A DNA stretch of 64,000 nt from Staphylotrichum longicolle (Eukaryota > Ascomycota > Sordariomycetes > Sordariales > Chaetomiaceae): the NCBI GenBank assembly GCA_019096155.1, contig JAHCVI010000004.1, forward strand, positions 2,170,001-2,234,000, read 5' to 3'. How positions within the stretch are numbered: position 1 is the stretch's first letter; each line of letters begins with the position of its first letter. The position numbers and the translations under genes were made by a program. Of this stretch, positions 44,251-56,483 are shown piece after piece. Below the pieces are notes generated by a model, which did not search any database, had not been told where the DNA came from, and worked only from the letters and a program-made list of their open reading frames with translations.

Positions 44251-44853
44251 ATGCCCAGACCGCAGAGTTCCTTGCAACGTTCGTGGGGCAGAGTGGCTTC
44301 TGTGGTGCCATGCCTTGTCGGCTTATATGCCCTCACCGCCAAACGTACGCCCATTGAGTCTATTCTGGCTTCAAGACTTTGTGCTAACTCGATTACTAAA
44401 CCAGTGATCAAAGACGTCGTCAAGGATGCCGACTTGTCCCCAGGGAGCCCTGTGAGGCTCGGAACGGTAAGCCCACCCTCCCCGCTGTGCACCTGACCTC
44501 TCTGCCTAGAAGCTGTTCTCGCCGGTGGTCACACACTTCGCCGCTGAGGAGCCACCCCCTGCGCTCACCAGCTGTCTTCGCCCGCCGCACACCTGCCTTC
44601 ACTGCTGACAAGTCTTGACGCAAACCCGCTGACCTTGATATAGGCAATCCTCTTTACGATCAACTGGGTCGCCCGGGAAAGACTGTGGCCGGGCGAGGAT
44701 CGTGAACGAGACGAACTCCGGTTTGACGCCTGGGTTCGAGCCGTTCAGAGGATTCCGGTGGTTCTCGCGGAGCGGGCACGGCCAAGCTGGCTGTTCTCGG
44801 CGGTCTGGCGCATGCTGGCCAGGCTTGCGTGGTGGAAAAAGAAGGACGACTGA
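44251..44853 (+). CDS. Small unknown protein (121 aa)
   Basis: Three exons, 44251-44344, 44405-44466 and 44644-44853. Intron 1 has GTACGC donor, GCTAAC and ACTAAAC branch candidates and CCAG acceptor. Intron 2 (177 nt) has GTAAGC donor and TATAG acceptor. The protein has a mildly hydrophobic N-terminal stretch (VASVVPCLVGLYALTAKL), then IKDVVKDADLSPGSP and a helical Trp/Arg-rich C-terminus (INWVARERLWPGEDRERDEL, WLFSAVWRMLARLAWWKKK). It may associate with membranes. I do not recognise the family; the clean frame across two introns is the support. Confidence 0.55.
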
Positions 44854-45576
44854 ATAGTTTGTTCAGCTCATAACTTCATGTCAAAACGTTAAACAAGGTG
44901 ACTAGTGGTGCCGGTTTATTTTGTCTTGCAGAACATGAGGTGCGGCCGGGCCCTCCCACGATGACGACGGAGATGAGCAGATTGCTCCCAAATGCCTCTT
45001 GTGAAACTGGCACCACAGCCATATTGGCGGCGCATTGCCGTGCAACGCCGTATGTACCCGTTACTGTAGCACAGTTTGTTCAAGAGGGGCATCCTTCTGC
45101 AAAGCTAAGACCGTTGTTGAACTGGACACGATGAAAATCTGGATGATTGACATGTTCTGAAGCCCAAGGGAGTCGAGATGGGACTGGGCTCTTGTTTCAT
45201 TTGTCATCGCCCACCTACCTAGTTATCTTACATAGATTCAACTCCGTAGAGCTCTAGCGACATCGTTTATCAGGTAACAATCAAACAGGTAGGACCTCCA
45301 TCTCGCTCAGAGGTTTCAGAGCAAAAGTTTCGTCTCTGTAGGTTCAAGCTTCCTCGCGACTAGTTAACTGCGTTTATAGCAATTGCCCCGAAGTACTCCG
45401 GGGGCTAGTCTTTGATCAGTCGAGAATAATATCTGGTTGGACAAGGTGAGGCCACATTCTACCTTGGCTTTATGTGGTGCGTATATGACATGGAATTGTA
45501 CAAACATTAGGTATCTTGACGAGATGGTTTTTTCTCCAAAGTCCTCTCTATCTAAACCTGGAAATACGCCCTACAC
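44854..45576. other. Gap with no gene
   Basis: Convergent 3' region between the small gene and the chitinase. CACCTACCTAGTTA near 45209 is another TAGGTA-type motif. Confidence 0.4.
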
Positions 45577-48500
45577 CTACACGGGTGGCAGGCCCGGCGG
45601 CCGAATAACCGGCGAGTACGTCCTCGTGTCATAAAACGCCATGTTGATGGTCGCCGCGTTGACTGCGGCGTAGACCCTCGTGATGCCCTCCATGACCAGG
45701 GGCTCGTTGAACCAGCCGGTGTTCCGGGCGGCCCTGGACAGCGCCTGGCCGCACCACCAGATGATCATGGTCTGGACGACCTTGAAATGCTGCTTCATGT
45801 AGGCGTCGTAGTTGTGGACGCCGTTGGCGACGATTCCGTGGACGGATGTGTGCGCAAAATCCATCATGGCGAGGACCCAGCGCTGGCGGGCGACGATGAG
45901 GCCGAGCCGCTGCTGGATCTTGGGCAGGTTCAGGTAGTAGATAACGTCCATGGCGAGGTCGATGTTGGTGAAGAACTCGACGTAGGACAGGCTGTCAATC
46001 AGGTTCTGCATGGTCGAGTCCAGGTCCCAGGGGTACTGGTAGCCGAAGAACTTGCCCTTGACCTGGTTGAAGTTGGCGGGCACGGCGGAGAAGACGTCGA
46101 TGATGGCGTCGCTGCCAAAGCAGTGCATAAACCGTCGCCACGAGGCTTGCTCCGGAAAGCTCCCCGGCCACTGGGGCAGGCCGGGGAGAATGCTTGTGAT
46201 GGACTGCATGCCTGTCCCTGTGAAATAGTCGAGGGGAAGATAGACAAAAGCCCCGGGCTCCTTGACGAAGGTGATGACACCGTCGGCAAAGGTAGGGAGG
46301 GTGGCGGAGCACATGCCCCAGATCAGGTGCTCGGCGACCTGCCTGTCGATGACATGTTCGGTGTCCACGCCGGTCCTGGCTCGCGCGAGTGACGGCACAA
46401 TGGCCATGCCTCCAATGGTGCACACGGTACTGGCGACCCCTACACTGGCATCCCAGAGGGGGTCGGTGTCATACCACTGGCCGATGGACTGGTACGCTAT
46501 CTTGGCGATGGTCAGGGCGCTCGTCGCCAGCGTAACCCGGTCCTGGAGCTCGATCTCGACGAATTCGTCGCCCGCGCGCTTGTCCAGCCCCCGTGCCAGT
46601 ATCTCGTCATCGGTGAGGGTATTTCGTCGCCGCTCTGCGGGCGCCCCGACGACGGGCGTGCCGCACCAATCCGCGTCGCAGCGGCAGTCATTCAGCCACG
46701 TCGTCGAGTTGCCGATGAGGTCGTTGTACGAAGCCATGAAGCACATGACGTTGAGGGGCACGAGCTCGGAGCCCTGCTGCAGCGCGTCGGAGCTCTCCTT
46801 GGCCCACTTCTGCAGGCTCGCGACCTTGAGGTGTGGGAAGGGGACGCCGACCATGTCGTCCCAGATCTCGACCCGCCGCTTGTCGGGGCTGCCGTAGATA
46901 ATGCCGCTGATGAAGTCCTCGAGGATCTTTTGTTCCTTGTACTCCTTGCTCTCGTCATCGCTCGAACACTTCTTGTCATTGTAAAAGAAGGCCCGCAGGT
47001 AGTTCTCAAACTCGTCGTTCTCGTCCGTGTCGCGCTTGGTGATGGTCTGCGCCTTGGGGGTGCAGCAGCGTACCGCCGAGCCGTGGTTGCAGCCCAGGAC
47101 GTGCATGTCCTTGGCCACGCGCACCTTGTCGCTCGGACAGTTGCCGTAGCACGTCATCTCGGGCCAGTCCTTGCCGTACAGGCCGTACTTCGAGTACCAC
47201 TCGCAGTTCTCCCAGCGCGCGTCGGAGCGGTCCTCGCGGCAGCAGTACTTGCGCTTCTCGGCATAGAACATGGGGTAGGCGGCCCAGTTACAGACGGCGC
47301 CGCCGCTTCCCGTTGAGGAGGAGGCGTACTCGACATAGGTAGCCCCCGTGCCCGGCGCGTCCGAGACGTACACGTCGCTGCAGCTGCCCGAGTCGCACTT
47401 GTTGAAGGCCTTGGACCACCCGCACATGGTGTGCAGACGCATCGACACGGTCCCCGTGGCACAGCAGGCCGCCTGGTACTTGCCGTTCTTGCAGTGGGCG
47501 CTGTTGGAGCCGATCTCGATCATGCCACTGGGACACGTCTGGTCGCACTTCCCGTTGTGGTGCGTGTACCATCCGCAGTGGGGGAGAAAGCCCTGCTTGG
47601 GGGGGCAGCACAGCTTGTGGCCGCCCGTGGGACAGCCCTGCGTGTCGATCATGTCCTCGTTCTCACGGGCGCCGTCGTCCCCGCGCCGCATCAGCATCCA
47701 GCCGTCCGGGCAGTCCTCGAGGCAGCCCGTCCACTTGCACTGCGCATGTTCCGTCTTGACCTCGACTGTGCCGTCGCTGTTCATCTCGAGCGCCTGGAAC
47801 TTCTTGCCCGCCGCCTTGGCCAGCGCCTTGCTGTACTTGGCGTCCTTGGTGTCGTGCGAGACGGCCCAGACCATGACGCCGCCGAGGCATTGGCTGCGGG
47901 CAAAGTCGGCCCGAATCTTGAATGTGTCCTCGTCGTCATAGGTCGTCCACTTGTTGGAATCCCACGTCAGAATCTTGACGGCCGCCTCCTTGTCGAAGAC
48001 GGGCGTGGCGCCGGTCCGGGCCCGGATGTCGTCAATCTCCGAGTTGAGCACGACACTGACCTCCCCGCTGCACTCCTGCTTGGGCGAGCCCGACGCATAC
48101 ACACACCCCGGCGTCGTGCAAGCCGGGTTGGACACGGTGAAGCCGCGGCCGTAGAAGGCGAGACCGAGAACGACACTCTCGGGCTTGACGTCGTTGCGCC
48201 AGAGCAGGTCCATCGCCTCCTTGATCTCGGTCAGGTTGCTGTGCGAGTTCAGGTACGGACCGACCCAGCGGTTCTCCATGTCCCACGTGCCGTGGAAGTC
48301 GTACGTCATGATGTTGAAGAAGTCTACCGACTTCTGGAGCGCCTGGAGGTCGAAGTGGCGTAGGTACCAAAACGAGGCGGGGAGCGTGATGCTCAGCCCG
48401 GCGCCGCGGCCCCAGATGCGGAGGATGGACTTGACCCGGCTCATGAAGACGGGGAAATTCTTGTAGTCCTCGCCCCTTCCGCCGCGGTCATCAGCCTCGG

Positions 48501-49453
48501 GATACTCCCAGTCGAGATCCACGCCGTCCAGGCCGTACGTGGTGATGAACCGGGCCAGCGACAATGCAAAGGTTGTCGTGGCCGAGGCAGAGCGGGCAAT
48601 GTCGGAAAACGTCGTCCTCGTCGGACCGGGGTCATTGAAGGTCCAGCCTCCGAGGGCGACAAAGACCTGGAGGTTCGGATCGGCCTTTTTGAGGTTCACC
48701 AGCCGCTTGAGCATCGCGTCATCCTGTGCACTCGGGAGCTCGACCTGGAAGGTGACGGGGTTGATGGACGCAAAGGCATAGTTGAGATGCGTGTAGATCC
48801 CCCTAGGGATCTGCTCAGGGTAGAACTTGTTGCACGGTCGGTTCGTCGTGGCCCAGCCCTCGTAGTAGCCAACAACGCGCTGAAACCCCTGACCGTTGGC
48901 GCTGCAGGACGGTCTCTTGACTTTCTTGTCCCCGCAAAATTCCTTGGTGGTTCCGCAGAAGCCAAACTTGCTGCAGCAGACTGTTGGCAAGAAGTGTCGG
49001 GCCCGTCAGCAATCGTTCGTAGTCGCGTAATGACGGGAAGGTCCCTCTTTGGGGACACTAGAGGGAAACATACCGTTTAAGGGGCACGTGGTCTTCTCTG
49101 CATAGAGCTCGCCCCAACCTCCCGGGTCACATTCGCCCTTGCGCTCACAGCCGGCGACGCAGACCTCGGCAGCACAGACTGTAAACAGGGTACGAAGCAG
49201 ACTTATCAGCTGATTTCTCATTCACACACAGATAACACAAGAAATAAAAAACACAGGAGCGAGCGGGACGACAAAAGGAGAGAGACTAACAGTCAGGCCC
49301 GAGGCCACAAAATCCAAACTTGGAACAGCATCCGATAGGACATGGGTTGCTTGCGCTGCAATCCTGAGCGATCGCGACGGAAAGGAGCTGGAATAAGACA
49401 AGAAAGAGAAAGGAGAGACGCTGGGTAAGGAATGACTGCCTCGAAGGGGCCAT
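45577..49453 (-). CDS. GH18 chitinase with two hevein-type chitin-binding modules
   Basis: Exons 49453-49291, 49178-49074 and 48980-45577 give 1223 residues. A signal peptide (SFLFLVLFQLLSVAIAQ) is followed by two CBM18/hevein modules, both containing CCSKFGFCG, with the introns placed inside them. The GH18 domain follows; its catalytic motif is DGVDLDWEYP (Glu about residue 248), and later come NIMTYDFHGTWD and GGVMVWAVSHD. A long Cys-rich region (for example HCGWYTHHNGKCDQTCPSG) and a C-terminal part of unknown fold resemble the large subgroup-C chitinases, whose N-terminal part is like yeast killer-toxin alpha subunits. No LysM repeat is seen. It hydrolyses chitin in fungal walls or insects. 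It shares its upstream region with the GH55 gene. Confidence 0.92.
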
Positions 49454-50310
49454 GCTGAACGACTGGACACGGCCGGTTTACCTGAGCTTATTAGGGCTGA
49501 GGTAGGTGACCCGCCGGTTTAAGGTCAGGGAATGAATGACAGACAATGTCGGAACCTGACGAGGGCGCAAAGGACATGAAAGTAGTGGGAAGTCGCTGTG
49601 TTGATATCAAGTCATCATTAGTGCTATCTACATGAAGGTGCAGTTCAGAGTCTCTCCGTTCTCGGTTTTCAGAATCGGGCCTATGTGGACCCCCTCGGAC
49701 TTGAAGAAAGGTAAATGCGAGGCATAATCTCGTTTGAGGCGGTAGCCACCCCTGGATCAGTCTCACGCGGAGAGCACTAGTGATTTTACAACCGGGTTTA
49801 GATTTTGATGTAGCACTGATCCATCGCAATACCCCCACGGACCGCGACTAGGTAAGATGCAGTGGTTGCTCCTGGTGCCAAGTCGCCGGGCAAATTCCTG
49901 CATAACGCCCATGTATTTTTCTTAAGGGACAAGGTGCTGTTGCAGAACCCAATAGTCCATTCCTTTCATGCTTGGCAGCCTAGAAGTCGGGTTACATCCA
50001 CCGAAACTGGGCTCCTATTGTCATCTTAAAATATGGGGCGATACCCCTATAACGGCTCTAGATCCGAGGTCACGGATGAAAAAGTCAGAGACGTACCGTA
50101 GTTGCCTATCCGATATCGCAAAATTCGGACTCGGCCATCTCCAGATGCCATTCTCCGTCTTGCGGTACAACACTGGTTCGATACATGTATTCTGTTCGCC
50201 CCCCCTTTTTGACCGTGAACGGTTGAAGGGCGGAGATACTCACACTCATTCATCTCCTCCGTCACCCACCCTCATTCTCTGCACAGCACGGAGCAGGGCC
50301 GGCAACCGAC
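49454..50310. promoter_or_regulatory. Bidirectional promoter region, chitinase / GH55 glucanase
   Basis: 857 bp between the two start codons (49453 and 50311), with no open frame of interest. Both flanking genes encode secreted wall-active enzymes with hevein modules, so co-regulation is plausible. It is inferred from layout only. Confidence 0.45.
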
Positions 50311-53300
50311 ATGTCGTCCCTCGTGCGTCCGCTCATTCTCTGTTTCCTCAGTTTTTTTCTAGCATTCTCTTCGGTCCTCGCCCACCGCGGCCATGAAGAC
50401 GGACATCACCAAGTTCACCGACTGGTGCGAAAAGGCACCCTTCTGGACCGACATGGTAGCCTGAACGGCACCCGCACCAACTTGACCTCTCCCGAGGCCA
50501 TTCTGGAGCGAGCCCAGGCCATCATCGCTCAGAAAAATAAGGCCCGGCTGGAGAACCCATCCTTCAACAAGCACGAGTTCCTCGCCCCTGAAGAGCTGGC
50601 CAAACTGGGCAACCCAGCTCCGCCCCTCGATCTGAATGTTCTTCCGGGCGACAACAGCACTGTTGCTGCCCGTGTCAAGAGACGCCAGTTAGACAATGAC
50701 ACAACAGCCGCGGCGGCAGCTGCTGACGACAAAAGCCCCTACACGCTCCCCGACGAGGTCATTGAGGCAGCACGCATCATTGCCGAGTCCGTCCCGCAGA
50801 TCCCCACGGGCGACCAACCCGACGCGTGGCGGCCATGCGTGCAAAGTACGGCGGCAACTCGGCCGGGGGCAGCTACCGGCCTGCCAAACTGCAGCGCCCG
50901 ATGGGCGGTCTTGGCCGGTTCGGTGATGGGGTCGAGTACAGCTCCAACTCGACCGCGGTCGAATCGGCGTCTGACGGTCCCAATGATGCCTCGCAAGTGG
51001 CCAAGCGGGATTACGGTTACTGGATGGCAGATATGCCCCAGTTGGGCGCCTCGCCCTACGCTCCAGCTGGGTACAAGGTTGGCCTCTTTCTCCTCTCCGT
51101 CCACAATGCAGTTGCTCTCCAAGGAAGCTAACGGACAGGCAGGTCTGGAGAAATGTCAAGGACTTTGGCGCCGTAGGCAACGGCGTGCACGATGATACAG
51201 CCGCCATCCAGCTTGCCATCACCCAAGGCAGCAGATGCGGTGCCAGTTGCAACTCCAGTACCATTGTTCCCGCTGTGGTTTATTTCCCACCTGGCACCTA
51301 TCTCGTCAGCGCAACCATTATCCAGTATTACAACACGCAGTTCTTGGGTGATGTAAGTGAATTGTTTACCTCTCACCTTTTTTTGGCTTGTCCGACCCCT
51401 GGAGAGATTGCTTACATTGGTACGTGTCCGGTACCTTTGGTGAACAGCCGCATAATCTGCCCACTCTCCTGGCTGCTACCAGCTTTACCGGCGGCAGTGT
51501 CATCAGCAGCAATGTGTATACCGGTGACAACGAGGAATGGTGAGGCCCCATTGCATTGCTAGCAGGTGTACGGTGCGAGGTTCTAATCTATATCTGGGCA
51601 GGTATCTGAATACGGCAAACTTCATGCGGAGCATCCGCAACTTCAAGATTGACCTACGCATAGCCCCGGCGGGGACGTACCTGGCCGGCATTCACTGGCA
51701 AGTTGCGCAGGCGTCGTCGCTGGAAAACATTGAGTTCTACATGCGCTACAACTCGGACACGCCCGGCAACACGCAACAGGGTATCTACATGGAGAACGGC
51801 TCCGGAGGCTTCCTCGCCGACCTGACGTTTGTCGGTGGAAACTTTGGGTGAGTGATAAGTTCTTCTGTTGTCTACGTTCTCTCTTCTACTTCTCGGCCAG
51901 CTTCCAGAAACACCTGGCTAACAACTAGCATCAACTTCGTGCAGAGCCTACATGGGGAACCAGCAGTTTACCACCAGCCATCTCGTCTTTGTCAACTGCA
52001 ACACAGCTGTGCAGATCCACTGGGACTGTAAGTCATGCCTCTCCCTTCCGGTCTAAGTTCCCGACCAGGTCCTGACCTGGGGCGGCTCATGTTGGCATCC
52101 ACTGACGACGGCATGCACGGCCGACTGGAAACAGGGGCTTGGACAATGCACGACTACATCATCGAGAGCTGTGCCAACGGCGTTGTCGTAGTGGGGGGTG
52201 CCGGTGGCGGCCCCGACAAGCCCGACGGTCAGGGCGTGGGCTCCCTTATCCTCGTCGACAGCATCATCGCCAACACGCCCAACGGCATCATCACCACCCT
52301 CCTCTCGGAAAACTCAACGTCGTTCCTCCTCCAAAACGTCGGCTTCTTCAACGTGCAGAATTCAATCCGCGACTCGGCCAGCAACCGCGTGCTTCTCGCC
52401 GGCGGCAACCAAGTCACCCTCCAAAGCTGGGGCTTCGGGCAAGTCAACAACGTCACGGGCACCGGCTCCAGCCAGTTTGTCAACGGCGCCAACATCGCCG
52501 CCATGCCGCGTCCCACGGCCCTACTGGGCTCGCAGTATGACAATATGCCCAGCCCCAACATCTTCACCCGTCGCCGGCCCCGGTACTCGGACGTGCCACA
52601 ATCCAACATCCTCAACGTCAAGGCGCTGGGCGCAAAGGGCGACGGCGCGACCGACGACACAGCCGCGCTCAACGCGATCCTTGCCGGTGCGTGCAACACG
52701 TCGTCCATTGTGTACTTCCCCTACGGCGTTTATATCGTGACGGATACGCTGCGGGTTCCCATCGGCTCCCGCATCATTGGCCAGGCATGGTCGCAGATCA
52801 TGGGCAAGGGGGCCAAGTTTCAGAACGAGCAGGCACCCCGCCCGGTGGTGCAGGTTGCCCTCCCCGGAGAGGTCGGCATCATCGAGATCCAGGACATGCT
52901 GTTTACCGTGCAGGGCGGTACGGCCGGCGCCGTGGTGGTCGAGTGGAACGCGCGGGAGCAGAGCCCCGGCTCCGTCGGCCTCTGGGACACGCACATCCGC
53001 GTCGGTGGCGCTAAAGGCTCGAATCTGCAGTACGAACAGTGTCCGAAGCTGTCCGGGCAGGTCAAGGCGGGCTGCAAGGCGGCATCGCTGCTGATGCACC
53101 TCAAGCCCGGCTCGACAGCGTACATGGAGAACGCCTGGCTCTGGGTGGCTGACCACGACCTGGAGAAGATCACCAAGGACCAGATCGATGTCTATGCCGG
53201 CCGAGGTCTTCTCATTGAGAGCGACCGTGCCTGGCTCTGGGGCACGGCTTCGGAGCACGCGGTGCTGTACCAGTACCAGTTCTCCCAGGCCAGCAACATC

Positions 53301-55656
53301 TTCATGTCCATGATCCAGACCGAGTCGCCGTACTTCCAGCCCACCCCGCGCGCTCCCCTGCCGTTCACGACGGGTCTATTCCCCAACGATCCGACCTTTT
53401 CCAACTGCGCGGCGACAGATGCCAAGTGTTTCGCCTCGTGGGCGGTGCGCATTGTCGACTCATCGGCCATCTACATGCTCGGCGCCGGCTTGTACAGCTG
53501 GTTCTACAACTACAACCAGGCGTGCGTGACGACCAACAACTGCCAGAACAAGGGCTTCGAGGTCGAGCAGAGCCAGGACATCTGGATCTACAACCTCTGC
53601 ACCAAGGCCATCGTCGAGATGATCTCGCCCCTCGGCTCCGCGCCCACCCTGGCCGCCGACAACGTCAACGGGTTCCTCTCGTCCATCCTGGCCTGGCTGC
53701 AGGGCGCCGAGAACCTCAGCGGGCCCCGCGACTTTGCCGGCTTCCAGATGTACCCGGCCGAGTGGGTGCAGAACGAGTTCTCGGGACCGGCGACGTGCAA
53801 GACGGCGCTGCAGCAGACCATCGTCTGCGACGACTATGTCCGGTCGTTCACGAACGAGGGTTACCGCGGCTCGCTGCAGAACAAGACGCGGATGGACTCG
53901 GTGTGCCACGCCGACTGCGGGAAGAGCCTCGCGAGTTGGGTGAACCACGTCTCGACGGCGTGCCAGGGCTACAACATCACCCAGGCCGACCCTGCGCTTC
54001 CCGGCGGCCGCATGTGGGCCGGGTATAATGAGACGTGCCTGGTTGATCCGGCGAATCCTAGTGTCTATTGCAACGGTAAGTTCCTTTGCCATCCTTCCTG
54101 AGGGGTGAATTGTATGCTAATCTAGAGCTTAACCCAAACGTAGACGCCATCGACGCCTTCACGCCGTCGACACAGCCCAAGACATGCCCACCTCGGAGAT
54201 CTGCTCCTTCTGCTACGTCGAACGCCTCGCCATGCAGCGCAGCCCCTACTCCTTCTACGACGCCAATGGCAGTCCGACCTCGAATACGTCTACTCCCGCT
54301 GCGGCATCACCAACCGCCCCACCGCCCTCCACCCCCCGCGCTACCTCGTCCCCGCGAGCCCCTACGACGACTGCCCCACCGACTCGTGGTACACCACCCC
54401 GTCCCAGACCACCTGCGACGACCTCGCCACGCAGCACACCATCTCCTCCGCCTCGCTCTTCCTCGCCAACCAGAACCGCCTCCCCAACTGCGCCGCCACC
54501 ACCGTGATCCCCGCCGGCACCAAGCTCTGCCTGCCGCCCTCGTGCAACCGCACCCTCACGGTGGCGGGCACCACCGTCGAGGAGTGCCACGCGCTCGAGG
54601 CCAACCGCACGCTCGGCCTCGCGCCGGGCGACATCGTCCGCCTCAACCCCTGGTTCGGCTTCGAGTGCCGCGACTTCAACGCCACGGTGCCCGTGTACGG
54701 GCGCGTCATCTGCCTGGGCGCGCCGCTGGGCGAGTTCGACGTCGGCGGCGGCGTGGCCGAGTCGGACACCACGACGCCGGGCACCGCGGACGGGTACACG
54801 ACCGCGGACCCGTGGCGCCGCCGGCCGGGGCCGCGGTCCCCGCCGGCACGACGCGGCTGTGCGGGCAGTGGTGGGTGGCGGCGGCGGGCGACACGTGCGC
54901 GCGCATGTGTGCATGGGCAGTCAGATTGCGGCCGAGCTGTTCCTGCAGGTGAATGCGGGCTTGGGGCCGGACGCGGCGGGGTGTGATGCGAGGGTGGTTG
55001 TTGGGAATGCGTACTGCGTGCGGCCGCGGTTTGATTGGGATCATCCGTATGATCCGTCGCGACGACCTCGGCGAGGCCCGGGGTTACCTTCACTTGGACG
55101 CGCCCGTGGTGGGAGAGACGGGACGGGGACGGCTACGACTAGAGCGACGACTACGGCTACGGCTACGGCTACGGCTACGGCTACGCCGACGCTGGCGGTG
55201 AGTTTAGATGGGTCGTGTGGAACGGGGTGACCTGTGTCGGGTCGACCTTTGGAACTGCTGTTCGGGGTCCGGGTATTGCGGTTCGACGGAGGCTATTGTG
55301 GAGCGGGATGCCAGACTGCGTTCGGAGAATGCACGACACCGGCAACGGGCAGGTTATCAGCGAGGATGGGTCTTGTGGCGGGGATAACGTGCCAGGGCTC
55401 GGTGTTTGGGAGTTGCTGCTCGCGTATGGGTATTGTGGTTCGACCGACGGTCACTGCGGGGACGGATGTCAGCCGCGCATGGACGTGTGCAGAAGAACCG
55501 GGTCTGGGTTGCAGGTGAGCGTCGACGGGAGCTGTGGTGATGGATTGACGTGCTTGGGCTCCGAGTTTGGTGATTGCTGCTCGCGTACGGATGGTGCGGC
55601 TCGCTGCCGGGCACTGTGGTGAAGGCTGTCAGGCTGCCTTCGGGACGTGTACATAG
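50311..55656 (+). CDS. GH55 beta-1,3-glucanase with C-terminal hevein-like modules, frameshifted
   Basis: Exons 50311-51077, 51143-51352, 51448-51539, 51602-51847, 51945-52027, 52135-54075 and 54144-55656. After a signal peptide (LILCFLSFFLAFSSVLA) and a Thr/Ala-rich propeptide come two beta-helix halves, each opening with the GH55 repeat (VWRNVKDFGAVGNGVHDDT and NILNVKALGAKGDGATDDT). The tail holds a Thr-Ala linker and three hevein-like modules (VSLDGSCG, CCS, YCGST pattern). This is an extracellular exo-beta-1,3-glucanase. The frame breaks at 50827-50828, where DAW must continue as AAMRAKYGG. It breaks again near 54165, 54263, 54814, 54911, 55225 and repeatedly to the end, always curable by adding one base. 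Inside 51143-54075 it is clean. Pseudogene or assembly error; the stop at 55654 is the likely true end. Confidence 0.8.
55151..55186. repeat. CTACGG hexanucleotide repeat in the GH55 linker
   Basis: Five perfect CTACGG units (55151-55180) and one variant. In the likely reading frame it encodes alternating Thr-Ala, a flexible linker between the catalytic part and the chitin-binding modules. Unit length of six keeps frame when copy number changes. Confidence 0.85.
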
Positions 55657-56483
55657 TAATCAAGAAGCGACCAATGTATACGAGGACAGGTCTCAGAGAT
55701 AGCAGCCAAATGGATGTATTGTACAGGGAGAAGAGCCAACCTGATGGAACTCGACGTTGATCCCTCCCGGGCAAGGTCGATATTACTGCGAAGCCGAAAC
55801 GGTGGTGTTGCTTTTAGTGGTTTACAAAATAATTGAAAAGGTAAGGTAGGTAGGATGCGAGCTTGTCTCGCAAATCATGAATTGCATCTTTGTTGAAGAG
55901 ACGCGCAGTGATGCCCAAATGTTGCATGAGTTTCTACAGACCGCATCTAACTTCATCGGCGGCGCTTTGTACAACTTCTAGATGCTTCTTCTTTTTCCTA
56001 TGTACTTGATGACGAGGAAGAGACCTCGGTGCTCGAGTCGGGCACGGCATGACCGCTTGCGCATGGCAAGGGCGGCTCGATATTACCTCTCCGCGGGCCA
56101 AGCCCCCAGTGTGCCGGCATCACATCCATGCCATTGGACACGCAATCTGGGGCCCCACGAAAAGTCATCTCTTGCTCATATCGACATGTTCATTCCCCCG
56201 GCTTTCTACCCAACGCCGCAGCATGACAAGATAAATGGCTCGCGTGAACCGCTAGACGGCCCGTCTTGTAAACCACCTGCCCCCCCTAAGCCCGGCACTT
56301 GCTGACTGTTTAATCACGGGATTCGAGATCTAAGTGACGAAGCACGGTCTTTATAACCAACCACGTCTTCTTCAGTGGTACTCAACCCGGATTTCCACCC
56401 TTGAGTTCTCGTACATCAACCTCCTCGGGTTCAGCCACCACACTATACACCACCCACCCAGCCCAATCGGCAACACGGCCACC
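55657..56483. other. Gap: GH55 3' side and AA9 promoter
   Basis: 827 bp with no gene. AAGGTAGGTAGGA near 55840 is another TAGGTA-type motif. TTTATAA at about 56350 may be the AA9 TATA element, 134 nt before its ATG. Confidence 0.4.

Noticed and set aside
45787..48363. Several plus-strand frames of 200-310 codons
   Set aside because: Antisense of the 3.4-kb chitinase exon, kept open by its codon bias.
54086..54952. 288-codon plus-strand frame read as a separate protein
   Set aside because: Most of it is a shifted frame of the GH55 C-terminal exon; the real sequence is recovered by frame jumps, not by this frame.
55151..55186. CRISPR-like short repeats
   Set aside because: Contiguous 6-bp units without spacers; a protein linker microsatellite in a eukaryotic gene.
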